The notes: generated by a model from the letters alone, not told the origin. A DNA stretch of 7,299 bases from Clostridia bacterium (GCA_017441965.1 JAFSBF010000187.1:1-7299), one strand, 5' to 3'. Shown: positions 1 through 6,636, counted from the stretch's first letter. Program-made: numbers and translations.

Positions 1-348
1 AAGGTTTTCCCCTATAACATCAGCTATGGGACTGATTTCGCCCTTTAAAAGACCAAGTCCCTCATATTCTCCGTATTCATAGCTTTTCTCAAATAAAAGC
101 TGCATACCGAGGCATATTCCAAGTATCGGCTTTCCCCTTTTTGCTTCTTCAATAATTATCTTATCAAGACCGCTCTCTGAAAGCTTCCTCTTTGCGTCAC
201 GAAAAGCCCCTACCCCCGGCAGAATTATCCTATCTGCGTTTTTAATGACCTCCGCATCACTTGTTACAACGCTCTGTACACCGATAACATCAAGTGAGCT
301 TTTAATGGAAAACAGATTTCCTACACCGTATTCAGTAATTGCTATCAT
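1..348 (-). CDS. hisH: Imidazole glycerol phosphate synthase, glutaminase subunit HisH (C-terminal part off the window)
   Basis: HisH hydrolyses glutamine and passes ammonia to HisF, which closes the imidazole ring to give IGP and AICAR. The 116 visible codons are the N-terminal part of a class I glutamine amidotransferase: the start MIAITEYGVGNLFSIK, the oxyanion-loop motif PGVGAF (residues 44-49) and the nucleophile elbow LGICLGMQLLFE with catalytic Cys79. The His and Glu of the triad would lie beyond the left edge; the frame is open to base 1, so this is an edge cut and not a broken gene. The ATG overlaps the hisB stop by four bases (ATGA). A Shine-Dalgarno AAAGGTG sits at 353-359 inside the last hisB codons. 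Small differences from the common family form (Glu6 for the usual Asp, Arg50 after PGVGAF) do not affect catalytic residues. The full protein is normally about 200 residues. Identification is secure. Confidence 0.95.
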   Translation of the reverse strand, partial: MIAITEYGVGNLFSIKSSLDVIGVQSVVTSDAEVIKNADRIILPGVGAFRDAKRKLSESGLDKIIIEEAKRGKPILGICLGMQLLFEKSYEYGEYEGLGLLKGEISPIADVIGENL

Positions 349-932
349 AAAACACCTTTAGTAGACGGAATTTCGTCCTTTACCTCCGCATCAATTTTAA
401 CACTGCCTCTTACGCATCGTGCAACCGCCTTGAATGCGCCCTCTATAATATGGTGCGAATTTTTACCGGCAAGCTTCCTTATGTGAAGTGTTATTCCTGC
501 ATTATTTGCAAATGCACGGAAAAACTCCTCTGCAAGCTCTGTATCAAAATCGCCTACCTTTTCGGCAGGAATATCCATATCAAAGCATAACATTCCCCTG
601 CCGCTTATATCCATTGCTGCAAGGATTAATGCCTCATCCATAGGAAGAATTATATCGCTGTAGCGTGAAATTCCCCTTTTATCGCCGAGAGCATTTTTAA
701 GTGCTTCACCCAGTGCGATACCGATATCCTCTGTCGTGTGGTGATAATCCACATATGTATCACCCTGACAAAGCACGCTGAGGGTTATATTTGCGTGCTT
801 TGCAAAAAGCGTCAGCATATGGTCAAGGAAGCCGCATCCGCTTTTTATAACGCCCTGCTCGCATACGTCAAGGCAGATATTAACCTTTATATCTGTTTCG
901 CCTGTTTTTCTGTTTACGGTAGAATTTCTCAT
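345..932 (-). CDS. hisB: Imidazoleglycerol-phosphate dehydratase HisB (monofunctional)
   Basis: HisB removes water from imidazole glycerol phosphate to give imidazole acetol phosphate, the substrate of HisC encoded just upstream. The 195-residue product has the normal length of the monofunctional enzyme and lacks the N-terminal histidinol phosphatase domain of the enterobacterial fusion. Visible family motifs are GCGFLDHMLTLFAKHA (residues 32-47), DYHHTTEDIGIALGEAL (62-78), GDKRGI (83-88), MDEALILAAMDISGRG (98-113), FDTELAEEFFRAFANNAGIT (129-148), NSHHIIEGAFKA (158-169) and the C-terminal PSTKGVL. The metal-binding histidines and acids are present (His38, His64/65, Glu68, His160/161, Glu164). 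The ATG is one base past the hisC stop and is preceded by GGAGGG at 941-946. The stop overlaps the hisH start by four bases. As no phosphatase is fused, histidinol phosphate must be hydrolysed by a separate enzyme encoded elsewhere (inference). Confidence 0.97.
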   Translation of the reverse strand: MRNSTVNRKTGETDIKVNICLDVCEQGVIKSGCGFLDHMLTLFAKHANITLSVLCQGDTYVDYHHTTEDIGIALGEALKNALGDKRGISRYSDIILPMDEALILAAMDISGRGMLCFDMDIPAEKVGDFDTELAEEFFRAFANNAGITLHIRKLAGKNSHHIIEGAFKAVARCVRGSVKIDAEVKDEIPSTKGVL

Positions 933-933
933 A

Positions 934-1995
934 TTACTTTCCCTCCGTGATTTTTTTGAGAGTATCTATAAGTATCTGCATATCTTCTAAGGTACCGATT
1001 GTAATTCTGTTATAATCACAAATTTCCTTTTTATCAAAATGACGTACAAGAATTCCCTCTTCACGTAATTTCTGATAAATTTCACTTCCTGAAATTTTGT
1101 TATGCTTTGCAAAAAGGAAGTTTGTGGTTGATTTTGTAAGAGTAAAGCCCATTTTTTCAAGCTCTGCTGCCGTATATTCCCTCGTTTTAATTATTTCACG
1201 GCAGTTTCTCTTTGTATATTCCTCATCCTCCATAGCACCGATACCTGCCGCCATAGTCATTTTATTTATGTTATAAGGGTTTGTCGAATATTTTATTGTG
1301 TTTAAATCTGCTATAAGCTCCCTACATCCCACACCGAAGCCGAGGCGTGCCCCCGCCATGGAGCGTGATTTTGAAAAGGTCTGCGTTACAAGCAGATTAT
1401 CGTATTTATTAACAAGGGAAACGGCACTCTCGTTACCAAAGTCCACATATGCCTCATCAATTACAACAATATTATCGGGGTTTGATTTTACTATCCTTTC
1501 AATTTCAGAAAGTGCAAGCGCAATTCCCGTTGGTGCGTTGGGGTTGGCAATAAAAATATTTTTGTTAATGCCTATGTAATCCTCTACATTGATTGTAAAA
1601 TCATCACGCAGGGGGATTTCCTCATAAGGAATAGAATTAACCTCTGCAAACACGCTGTAAAATCCATAGGTTATATTTGGGAAAACACAAGGGTGTTCTT
1701 TGTCACAAAAAGCCATAAAAGCGAAATTCAAAATCTCGTCAGAGCCGTTTGTCACAAGTACGTTTTCATACTCCACGCCCAAATTCTGCGCTATCTTTTT
1801 TGTAAGCTCTGCGCACTGAGGGTCAGGGTAAAGCTGCAGGAGTGATGCTGCCTGAGAGGCATATTTCTGCGCCTTTTCACTTGGGGGAAAGGGCGATTCA
1901 TTCGTATTAAGCTTGATATAGCGCATATCCTTTGGTTGCTCCCCCGGAGTGTACGGAATTAAACTTTTATATTTCTGACTAAAAAATCTACTCAC
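934..1995 (-). CDS. hisC: Histidinol-phosphate aminotransferase HisC, GTG start
   Basis: HisC is a fold-type I PLP aminotransferase that uses glutamate to convert imidazole acetol phosphate to histidinol phosphate. The 353-residue protein has usual family length. Visible motifs are LNTNESP (residues 29-35), TNGSDEIL (82-89, cofactor phosphate region), ANPNAPTG (150-157, with the cofactor-contacting Asn153), VIDEAYVDFG (178-187, Asp180 and Tyr183), TFSKSRSMAGARLGFGVG (206-223, Schiff-base Lys209 and Arg217) and NRITIGT (329-335, substrate carboxylate Arg330). The start is GTG at 1993-1995, which overlaps the hisD stop TGA (1992-1994) as GTGA. GAGGTGA at 2002-2008, six bases upstream, supports this start. 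Placement between hisD and hisB fits the histidine enzyme; related aromatic aminotransferases share the fold, but the operon settles the role. Confidence 0.96.
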   Translation of the reverse strand: MSRFFSQKYKSLIPYTPGEQPKDMRYIKLNTNESPFPPSEKAQKYASQAASLLQLYPDPQCAELTKKIAQNLGVEYENVLVTNGSDEILNFAFMAFCDKEHPCVFPNITYGFYSVFAEVNSIPYEEIPLRDDFTINVEDYIGINKNIFIANPNAPTGIALALSEIERIVKSNPDNIVVIDEAYVDFGNESAVSLVNKYDNLLVTQTFSKSRSMAGARLGFGVGCRELIADLNTIKYSTNPYNINKMTMAAGIGAMEDEEYTKRNCREIIKTREYTAAELEKMGFTLTKSTTNFLFAKHNKISGSEIYQKLREEGILVRHFDKKEICDYNRITIGTLEDMQILIDTLKKITEGK

Positions 1996-3269
1996 TCTTT
2001 TTCACCTCTTATGACGGCGCTCTTTGCTTGTGCCCCGAGCCCCTCCGCCATAGCAAATTTGTATATATCTCCGCTCACCTTTTTAAGAGCGTCCTTGGTA
2101 TAATACGTAAACTGCGTCTTTTTGATAAAATCATCTACTGAAAGCGGACTTGAAAACCGTGCCGTTCCGCTTGTGGGAAGAGTATGGTTTGGTCCTGCAA
2201 AATAATCACCGAGTGCCTCGGGACAGTATCTGCCCATAAATACCGAGCCTGCGTTCTTAATCTTGTCAAGATAATCAAACGGATTGTCAAGGCAAAGCTC
2301 AAGATGCTCCGGTGCAATTTCATTTGCGGCAATTACTGCCGTTTCTATATCATTTACAATTATTATTTTTCCGTTACTATCAATGCTCGCCCTTGCAATA
2401 TCACTGCGCTCTAAAAGCGGGATTTGCACTTCAAGCTCGTCTGCTACCTTCTGTGCAAGCGAGCGGCTGTTCGTTACAAGAACTGCACTTGCCATTTTAT
2501 CATGTTCTGCCTGAGAAAGCAAGTCCGCCGCAACAAAAGACGGGTTACTTTTTTCATCAGCAATTACAAGAATTTCGCTCGGCCCTGCAATCATATCAAT
2601 TGAAACCTTACCAAAAACCTGCTTTTTTGCCTCTGCTACAAAGGCATTTCCCGGTCCTACAATCTTATCAACCTTCGGCACACTCTCTGTGCCAAAGGCA
2701 AGCGCCGCTATTGCCTGTGCACCGCCTGTTTTGAAAATTCTGCTCACTCCCCCCAATTTTGCCGCCGCAAGAATTACGGGGTTAACCTTTCCGCCCTTTG
2801 CAGGTGTTGTAATTACTATTTCACTGCAGCCTGCAAGCTTTGCGGGGATTGAGTTCATAAGCACGCTTGAAGGATATGCTGCTGTACCGCCCGGAACGTA
2901 AAGTCCCGCTTTTTCAATCGGGATAATCTTCTGTCCGCAGATTGCGCCATCCTCCTCGCTTATAATAAAGCTCTGACGGATTTGACGTTTGTGGAAGTTT
3001 TCAATGTTTTTTGCCGCCTTTTTCATAATTTCAATAAGCTCGGGCGAAACAGTTTTAAATGCTTCCTCAATTTCCTGCTCGGTTACCTCAAGGCACTCAG
3101 GCGCACCACCGTCAAACTTATCGGCATATTCCTTGAGGGCAGCATCACCGTTTTTCCGTACATTTTCAATTATCTCTGCAACGGTATTTTCAAGGCGGGA
3201 GGTATCCTCTTCCTCCCTTGCAAAAATATCGTCAATGCTCAGTTTATCGTAATCGTATATCTTTATCAT
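1992..3269 (-). CDS. hisD: Histidinol dehydrogenase HisD
   Basis: HisD is a zinc enzyme that oxidises histidinol to histidine in two NAD-dependent steps, the last reactions of the pathway. The 425-residue length is normal. Motifs in order are PGGTAAYPSSVLMN (residues 126-139), GGAQAIAALAFGTE (182-195), KIVGPGNAFVAEAKK (202-216), IDMIAGPSEILVIADE (224-239), LLSQAEHD (250-257, zinc ligands Gln253 and His256), APEHLEL (319-325, catalytic Glu321-His322) and GDYFAGPNHTLPT (354-366, zinc ligand Asp355 and substrate-binding His362). Oddly, the C-terminal motif normally written AEGLxAH, whose His is the fourth zinc ligand, reads AEGLGAQ here (Gln414, codon CAA at 2028-2030); see findings. The ATG is 11 bases after the hisG stop with GGAGGG just before it (3274-3279), and the stop overlaps the hisC GTG. 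No frameshift is seen, and all other catalytic residues are present. Confidence 0.96.
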   Translation of the reverse strand: MIKIYDYDKLSIDDIFAREEEDTSRLENTVAEIIENVRKNGDAALKEYADKFDGGAPECLEVTEQEIEEAFKTVSPELIEIMKKAAKNIENFHKRQIRQSFIISEEDGAICGQKIIPIEKAGLYVPGGTAAYPSSVLMNSIPAKLAGCSEIVITTPAKGGKVNPVILAAAKLGGVSRIFKTGGAQAIAALAFGTESVPKVDKIVGPGNAFVAEAKKQVFGKVSIDMIAGPSEILVIADEKSNPSFVAADLLSQAEHDKMASAVLVTNSRSLAQKVADELEVQIPLLERSDIARASIDSNGKIIIVNDIETAVIAANEIAPEHLELCLDNPFDYLDKIKNAGSVFMGRYCPEALGDYFAGPNHTLPTSGTARFSSPLSVDDFIKKTQFTYYTKDALKKVSGDIYKFAMAEGLGAQAKSAVIRGEKE

Positions 3270-3280
3270 AGCACCCTCCG

Positions 3281-3916
3281 TCAGTTTTCACTTACATATT
3301 CATCTATTGCATCTTTTATTTCACATATCATTTTATTTTTGAACTTATAGCTGACCTTGTTTGATATAAGACGTGCGCTTATCGGTACTATCGTTTCAAA
3401 CGGGCGCAGATTATTTTCCTTAAGGGTTGTCCCCGTTTCAACAATATCGACGATAACATCTGAAAGTCCCAGTATAGGCGCAATTTCTATAGAGCCGTTA
3501 AGCTTTATAATATCTATCTCACGGCTTAATGAGCTATAGTATTTCTTCGTAATATTGGGAAACTTTGTCGCAACACGAAGCGTTCTTTCAGGATTGTCAA
3601 AAAAGCCCTCCATACCTGCTACCGCCATACGGCACTTTCCCATTTTAAGGTCGCTAAGCTCGTAAACATCAGGGTTATATTCAAGCAGAATATCCTTTCC
3701 TGCAACGCCTATATCTGCCGCCCCTCTTTCAACATATATGGCAACGTCAGACGGCTTTACCCAGAAATATCTTACTCCGTTTTCCTCATTTTCAAAAATG
3801 AGTTTTCTGTTGTTTTCGTGTATTGCAGGGCAGCCATAGCCTGCCTTTTCAAAAATATCATATACCTTTTCACCAAGTCTGCCCTTGGGAAGTGCAATGT
3901 TAAGAAGCTTATCCAT
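3281..3916 (-). CDS. hisG: ATP phosphoribosyltransferase catalytic subunit HisG, short form
   Basis: HisG condenses ATP with PRPP to phosphoribosyl-ATP, the first committed and normally feedback-controlled step of histidine synthesis. At 211 residues this is the short form: it has the two periplasmic-binding-protein-like lobes but not the C-terminal ACT-like domain (about 80 residues) that binds histidine in the long form. Motifs are ALPKGRLGEK (8-17), FWVKPSDVAIYVERGAADIG (51-70), GKDILLE (73-79), KLNGSIEIAPILGLSD (138-153) and the PRPP-binding loop DIVETGTTLKENNL (157-170). Short HisG needs HisZ for activity and regulation, and hisZ is directly upstream and overlaps it by eight bases, which fits a coupled hetero-octameric complex (family knowledge). 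The purine-rich stretch AAAGGGGGGC (3927-3936) inside hisZ is the likely, rather distant, ribosome binding site. Confidence 0.97.
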   Translation of the reverse strand: MDKLLNIALPKGRLGEKVYDIFEKAGYGCPAIHENNRKLIFENEENGVRYFWVKPSDVAIYVERGAADIGVAGKDILLEYNPDVYELSDLKMGKCRMAVAGMEGFFDNPERTLRVATKFPNITKKYYSSLSREIDIIKLNGSIEIAPILGLSDVIVDIVETGTTLKENNLRPFETIVPISARLISNKVSYKFKNKMICEIKDAIDEYVSEN

Positions 3917-5024
3917 TTAAAACTTCGCCCCCCTTTACGACCTTGTACACCTTTTTTGCACGAAGCTGTGCTTGTGTGCTCTTTTGTATATTTACAGACA
4001 GATTTTCCTTTTTAAGAGTCTCTGCCGCACGCAGAACGTCGCACACATCCACCTCATCATTATAAACGAGGAGTGCCTCACAGTCAAACTCTTTTTTGGT
4101 TTCATCAATACGTTCAAGCATATCGGAGTAAACGGCAAAGCCTATTGCGCCGCCATCCTTACCCATTGCCTTAAGAAGATTGTCATATCTTCCGCCTGAA
4201 AGGACACTTCCGGGGAGCTTATCAACATAGCCTCTGAAAACTACTCCGTTATAATAATTCGTATCATCTATAATTGAAAAATCAAGCTGCAGATTTTCTG
4301 CCTTGCCGCAACGTGCAATTGATGAAACGAGTGCCTTCAAATCAGAAAGTGCATCCATCATTTCACGGTTAATGCACAGTTTTTCAAGTTTTTCTATTGC
4401 AGTTTGTGCATTGCCTGAAATTTCGCAAAGCTTAATCATAATATCACTTATTGCACTGCCGACACCGTTTTCTTCGCAAAGAGAAATAAGTGCAGCACTG
4501 TTCTTTGCACCGAGAAGCTTTATAATGCTCTTTTTAACACTTTCATTTACCCCTGCGGCATTTAAAAGACCTGTAACTATTCCCACCGATGAAATGTCAA
4601 GAAGGTAATTATCACTTATTGCTTCAAGGCTCTTTATAGCAAGAAGAAGCACCTCGCACTCCTCAACAGCACCTATATCGCCCATACACTCTATACCTGA
4701 CTGCATAATCTCTTTTATTTCGTGCGTTGCATTATCGGGGCGGTAAACATTCTCGTTATAATAAACCTTGCTTACACCGCCGTTTTTCTTATAATTTTTT
4801 ATTATGGAAAGGGTTACGTCAGGCTTTAGTGCAAGCAGTCTGCCGCTTAGGTCAGTAAAGGAAACAATCTTACTGCCCCCCATAAAATTTTTATTGCGCA
4901 CGTACATATCATACTCTTCAAAACGGCTCATTTTAAATGGCGCATAGCCGCTCTTATGGTACAAAGAACGCAGTGTATACATAATTCTTTCTTCAGTTTT
5001 TAAAATGTTTTCATCAAGCATCAT
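3909..5024 (-). CDS. hisZ: ATP phosphoribosyltransferase regulatory subunit HisZ
   Basis: HisZ is a histidyl-tRNA synthetase paralogue that does not charge tRNA; it binds short HisG and is needed for its activity and feedback by histidine. The product shows the class II synthetase core: KMSRFEEYD and LALKPDVTLSIIKN near the N terminus, VYYNENVYRP followed by EIMQSGIECMGD (motif 2 region), YYNGVVFRGYV and LSGGRYDNLLKAMG (motif 3 region), then AIGFAVYSDML. The C-terminal part is short, with no full anticodon-binding domain, which separates it from true HisRS. Start choice: the frame is open to an ATG at 5036 (375 aa), but AAGGA at 5037-5041 touches that codon, leaving no spacer. The ATG at 5022-5024 (371 aa) has a 12-base spacer and is preferred; the ATG at 5019-5021 is also possible. 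It is the first gene of the his operon. The stop overlaps the hisG start. Confidence 0.93.
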   Translation of the reverse strand: MMLDENILKTEERIMYTLRSLYHKSGYAPFKMSRFEEYDMYVRNKNFMGGSKIVSFTDLSGRLLALKPDVTLSIIKNYKKNGGVSKVYYNENVYRPDNATHEIKEIMQSGIECMGDIGAVEECEVLLLAIKSLEAISDNYLLDISSVGIVTGLLNAAGVNESVKKSIIKLLGAKNSAALISLCEENGVGSAISDIMIKLCEISGNAQTAIEKLEKLCINREMMDALSDLKALVSSIARCGKAENLQLDFSIIDDTNYYNGVVFRGYVDKLPGSVLSGGRYDNLLKAMGKDGGAIGFAVYSDMLERIDETKKEFDCEALLVYNDEVDVCDVLRAAETLKKENLSVNIQKSTQAQLRAKKVYKVVKGGEVLNG

Positions 5025-5036
5025 AACGCATATCAT

Positions 5037-5041
5037 TCCTT
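5037..5041 (-). promoter_or_regulatory. Shine-Dalgarno of hisZ, decides the start
   Basis: On the minus strand AAGGA directly abuts the first in-frame ATG (5034-5036). Ribosomes normally need a spacer of about 5-10 bases, so this site argues for the in-frame ATG at 5022-5024 (12-base spacer) or 5019-5021 (15). No other purine-rich site is seen upstream of 5041 that could serve the longer form. Confidence 0.5.
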
Positions 5042-5060
5042 ATAATTCGTTTCGCTTTAG

Positions 5061-5098
5061 TATTTTACCACGGTAAAGCGGTAAAGTCAAGTAAAATA
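5061..5098. promoter_or_regulatory. Probable repressor operator over the his promoter
   Basis: The plus strand shows a perfect palindrome TTTACC-AC-GGTAAA at 5064-5077, a perfect tandem repeat of CGGTAAAG at 5071-5078 and 5079-5086, and an outer inverted pair TATTTTAC (5061-5068) and GTAAAATA (5091-5098). These half-sites cover the -10, the spacer and the -35 of the hisZ promoter, where a bound protein would block RNA polymerase. The regulator is not encoded in the window. A TrpR-like HisR/YerC protein, known to control histidine genes in some Firmicutes, is a candidate, but I cannot confirm its motif from this sequence. Confidence 0.6.
5062..5090 (-). promoter_or_regulatory. Sigma-A-type promoter of the his operon
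   Basis: On the minus strand, TTGACT (5085-5090) is followed by a 17-base spacer and TAAAAT (5062-5067), a near-consensus housekeeping promoter. Transcription should start near 5055, leaving a 5' leader of only about 20-30 bases before hisZ. That is too short for a T-box or a histidine leader-peptide attenuator, so control is probably by a DNA-binding protein at the overlapping half-sites (inference). The operon thus need not depend on read-through from the sporulation genes upstream. Confidence 0.85.
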
Positions 5099-5116
5099 TT
5101 AATTTTTTTGCAATAT

Positions 5117-5146
5117 ATATGGGCGGATGCCTTCATCCGCCCATAT
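5117..5146 (-). terminator. 13-bp perfect hairpin after dpaB, possible terminator or dispersed palindrome
   Basis: Starting one base after the dpaB stop, the minus strand reads ATATGGGCGGATG, loop AAGG, then CATCCGCCCATAT: a perfect 13-bp stem with a GC-rich centre in AT-rich surroundings. The position suits termination of dpaAB transcription ahead of the his promoter. However, the downstream strand has ATATTGC and then a run of A, not the T run of a classic intrinsic terminator; the T run is on the other strand, before the stem. It may be a weak terminator, a processing or stabilising hairpin for the dpaAB mRNA, or a copy of a dispersed palindromic repeat. Confidence 0.55.
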
Positions 5147-5147
5147 G

Positions 5148-5726
5148 TTACATTAGTATTGGTTGAAGTTGCTCGCCTTTTATTGCACTTTCAATCGCAG
5201 GAACAAGTAAATCCCACTTTGCCACAAGGGAATTTTGCTTTCCTACGGGGTCATCCTGACCAAACGGAACAAAAAATATATTTTTTGTATTAAGAAGTAG
5301 ACCTATATTTTTTGCACTTGCACCAAGGCCGTCATTTGTTGACGGTGCAATAATTATCGGGCAGTTATTCCTCAGTGCCGCCTTTGTTGCAAGCGGTACG
5401 CATCCGTCATATATCCCCTGCGCTATTTTCCCAAGCGTATTTCCCGTACACGGGGCAATAACGAGGGCATCTATAAGCTTTTTAGGACCGATAGGCTCTG
5501 CCGCAGGAATTGTTGAAATAATTTTTCTGCCGCAGATGCCCTCTATTTCATCATTAAAATCTGTGCATTTACCAAAGCGTGTATCTGTAGAATACACTGT
5601 TTCACTCATAATAGGAAAAATATCATACCCCTTTTCCTTTACCTTGCGCAGTGTATCCGTAACAACTCTCATAGTACAAAAGGAGCCGGTAAATGCAAAT
5701 CCTAACCTGACAGTACGTTCATCCAT
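5148..5726 (-). CDS. dpaB: Dipicolinate synthase subunit B, flavoprotein-type (SpoVFB/DpaB)
   Basis: With DpaA this subunit makes dipicolinic acid (DPA), the spore-core chelator, by oxidising the dihydrodipicolinate-pathway intermediate shared with lysine synthesis. In sporulating bacteria it acts in the mother cell. The 192-residue protein is a full-length member of the flavoprotein/phosphopantothenoylcysteine-decarboxylase-like fold. The N-terminal strand runs into AFTGSFCTM (residues 11-19), the flavin-fold loop; DALVIAPCTGNTLGKIAQGI (86-105) and PIIIAPSTNDGLG (123-135) are typical of SpoVFB. The ATG is two bases past the dpaA stop, with AGGTGA at 5733-5738 and a six-base spacer. No lysine-pathway genes follow (unlike the Bacillus operon, where asd, dapG and dapA do); the his operon comes next under its own promoter. 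The name rests on family motifs and on pairing with dpaA. Confidence 0.94.
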   Translation of the reverse strand: MDERTVRLGFAFTGSFCTMRVVTDTLRKVKEKGYDIFPIMSETVYSTDTRFGKCTDFNDEIEGICGRKIISTIPAAEPIGPKKLIDALVIAPCTGNTLGKIAQGIYDGCVPLATKAALRNNCPIIIAPSTNDGLGASAKNIGLLLNTKNIFFVPFGQDDPVGKQNSLVAKWDLLVPAIESAIKGEQLQPILM

Positions 5727-5728
5727 AT

Positions 5729-6565
5729 CTATTCACCTAACTCACTAAAAATATTACATACTGTTTCCTTTATGATATTACCCGCAGTTACCGGAGCGAC
5801 CTTTCCCGGAAGCCCAAGCGCCCATATTACCTTTACACCCAAATCGAGCGCCGCCTCCATATCAACTCCGCCCGGCTTTGATGCGAGGTCGATTATCAGC
5901 GTATTTTTTGCCGATAAAAGATTTTCACGTCTGATTATTACGGCTGGAACAGTGTTATAAACGACATCTGCGCCCTCTATACAATCATTGAAATACGAAA
6001 AATCAGTTGCCGCAAGCCCAAGACTTCGTGCTTCTGCACGGGCAGAGCTTTTGCGTGCGCAAACGGTCACGTTTGCACCCATATTTTTAAGAAGCAGACA
6101 AAGCGGTTTTGCTACCTTACCAAAGCCTGTCACAACAATATTTGCGCCGTGTATTGTTATGGGCAGCTCCTCCATTGCAATCTGAATTGCACCCTCCGCA
6201 GTAGGGATAGCATTAAGAATTTCAAACTCATCTCTCTGAAAATAATCCACCCATCTTACTGAAAAGACATCAGCCACTGCCTTTACCGCCTGCGACATTT
6301 TCCCTGCTAAAAGGAGCTTTCCGCTTCCCATCATTTTAAATAAATCTTTAATCAGAACCTCTTCACTAAGGTCAGGTGCATCAACACTTTTGTCATCTCT
6401 GCTGCAAGGGAGACCTAATATGACTGCATCGCTTTTGTCAAGTGCCTTTTTAAGAGGCTCACTGCCGTCAAAACGCACTGCATCATATCCTTCATCACAA
6501 AGCGCTTTTAAAAGATAATCTATTCTTGAATCTCCGCCGATAATAATAAGTCGTTTAATATTCAT
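5729..6565 (-). CDS. dpaA: Dipicolinate synthase subunit A (SpoVFA/DpaA)
   Basis: DpaA is the NAD(P)-binding subunit of dipicolinate synthase, made in the mother cell late in sporulation. The 278-residue length is close to the roughly 300 usual for the family. There are two Rossmann-like halves: an N-terminal one starting RLIIIGGDSRIDYLLKAL (residues 5-22) and a C-terminal one with the nucleotide loop VVTGFGKVAKPL (144-155) after the linker helix. The signature end IDLASKPGGVDMEAA (225-239) and ALGLPGKVAPVTAGNIIKET (249-268) is typical of SpoVFA. The start ATG has GAGGTG at 6574-6579 with an eight-base spacer. It is the first gene of a two-gene operon with dpaB. In relatives this operon is under sigma-K; I cannot point to a convincing sigma-K promoter. 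A terminator-like hairpin lies about 50 bases upstream on the same strand. Confidence 0.95.
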   Translation of the reverse strand: MNIKRLIIIGGDSRIDYLLKALCDEGYDAVRFDGSEPLKKALDKSDAVILGLPCSRDDKSVDAPDLSEEVLIKDLFKMMGSGKLLLAGKMSQAVKAVADVFSVRWVDYFQRDEFEILNAIPTAEGAIQIAMEELPITIHGANIVVTGFGKVAKPLCLLLKNMGANVTVCARKSSARAEARSLGLAATDFSYFNDCIEGADVVYNTVPAVIIRRENLLSAKNTLIIDLASKPGGVDMEAALDLGVKVIWALGLPGKVAPVTAGNIIKETVCNIFSELGE

Positions 6566-6615
6566 AATGAAAACACCTCTGTATATATTATTACAAAAGC
6601 GCCCTAAATGTTAAT

Positions 6616-6636
6616 AAAAAAGAAGCGTGCCGCTTC
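6616..6636 (-). terminator. Intrinsic-terminator-like hairpin upstream of dpaA
   Basis: On the minus strand GAAGCG (6631-6636), triloop GCA, CGCTTC (6622-6627) is followed directly by six T (6616-6621). This is the layout of an intrinsic terminator, though the six-pair stem is short. It points towards dpaA, whose ATG lies about 50 bases downstream. As nagB diverges, the transcript it would end must begin in the intergenic region or antisense to nagB. It may therefore be a leader attenuator or the 3' end of a small RNA. Confidence 0.55.

Noticed and set aside
1..348. hisH as a pseudogene because it is short
   Set aside because: The frame is intact from the ATG to the window edge with Cys79 present; it is cut by the window.
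2312..2734. Plus-strand open frame of 140 codons inside hisD
   Set aside because: It lies antisense to a well-conserved enzyme gene, has no ribosome binding site and gives a low-complexity product rich in Leu, Gln, Ser and Pro. The same applies to other plus-strand frames such as 2982-3350, 1298-1579 and 4303-4608.
5025..5060. T-box or histidine leader-peptide attenuator before hisZ
   Set aside because: The leader predicted from the promoter is only 20-30 bases, with no run of His codons, no T-box sequence and no terminator between promoter and gene.
6585..6614. Sigma-A promoter TTAACA-18-TAATAT for dpaA
   Set aside because: The start point would fall at about 6578, inside the Shine-Dalgarno (6574-6579), leaving no usable leader; the boxes are probably chance in AT-rich DNA.
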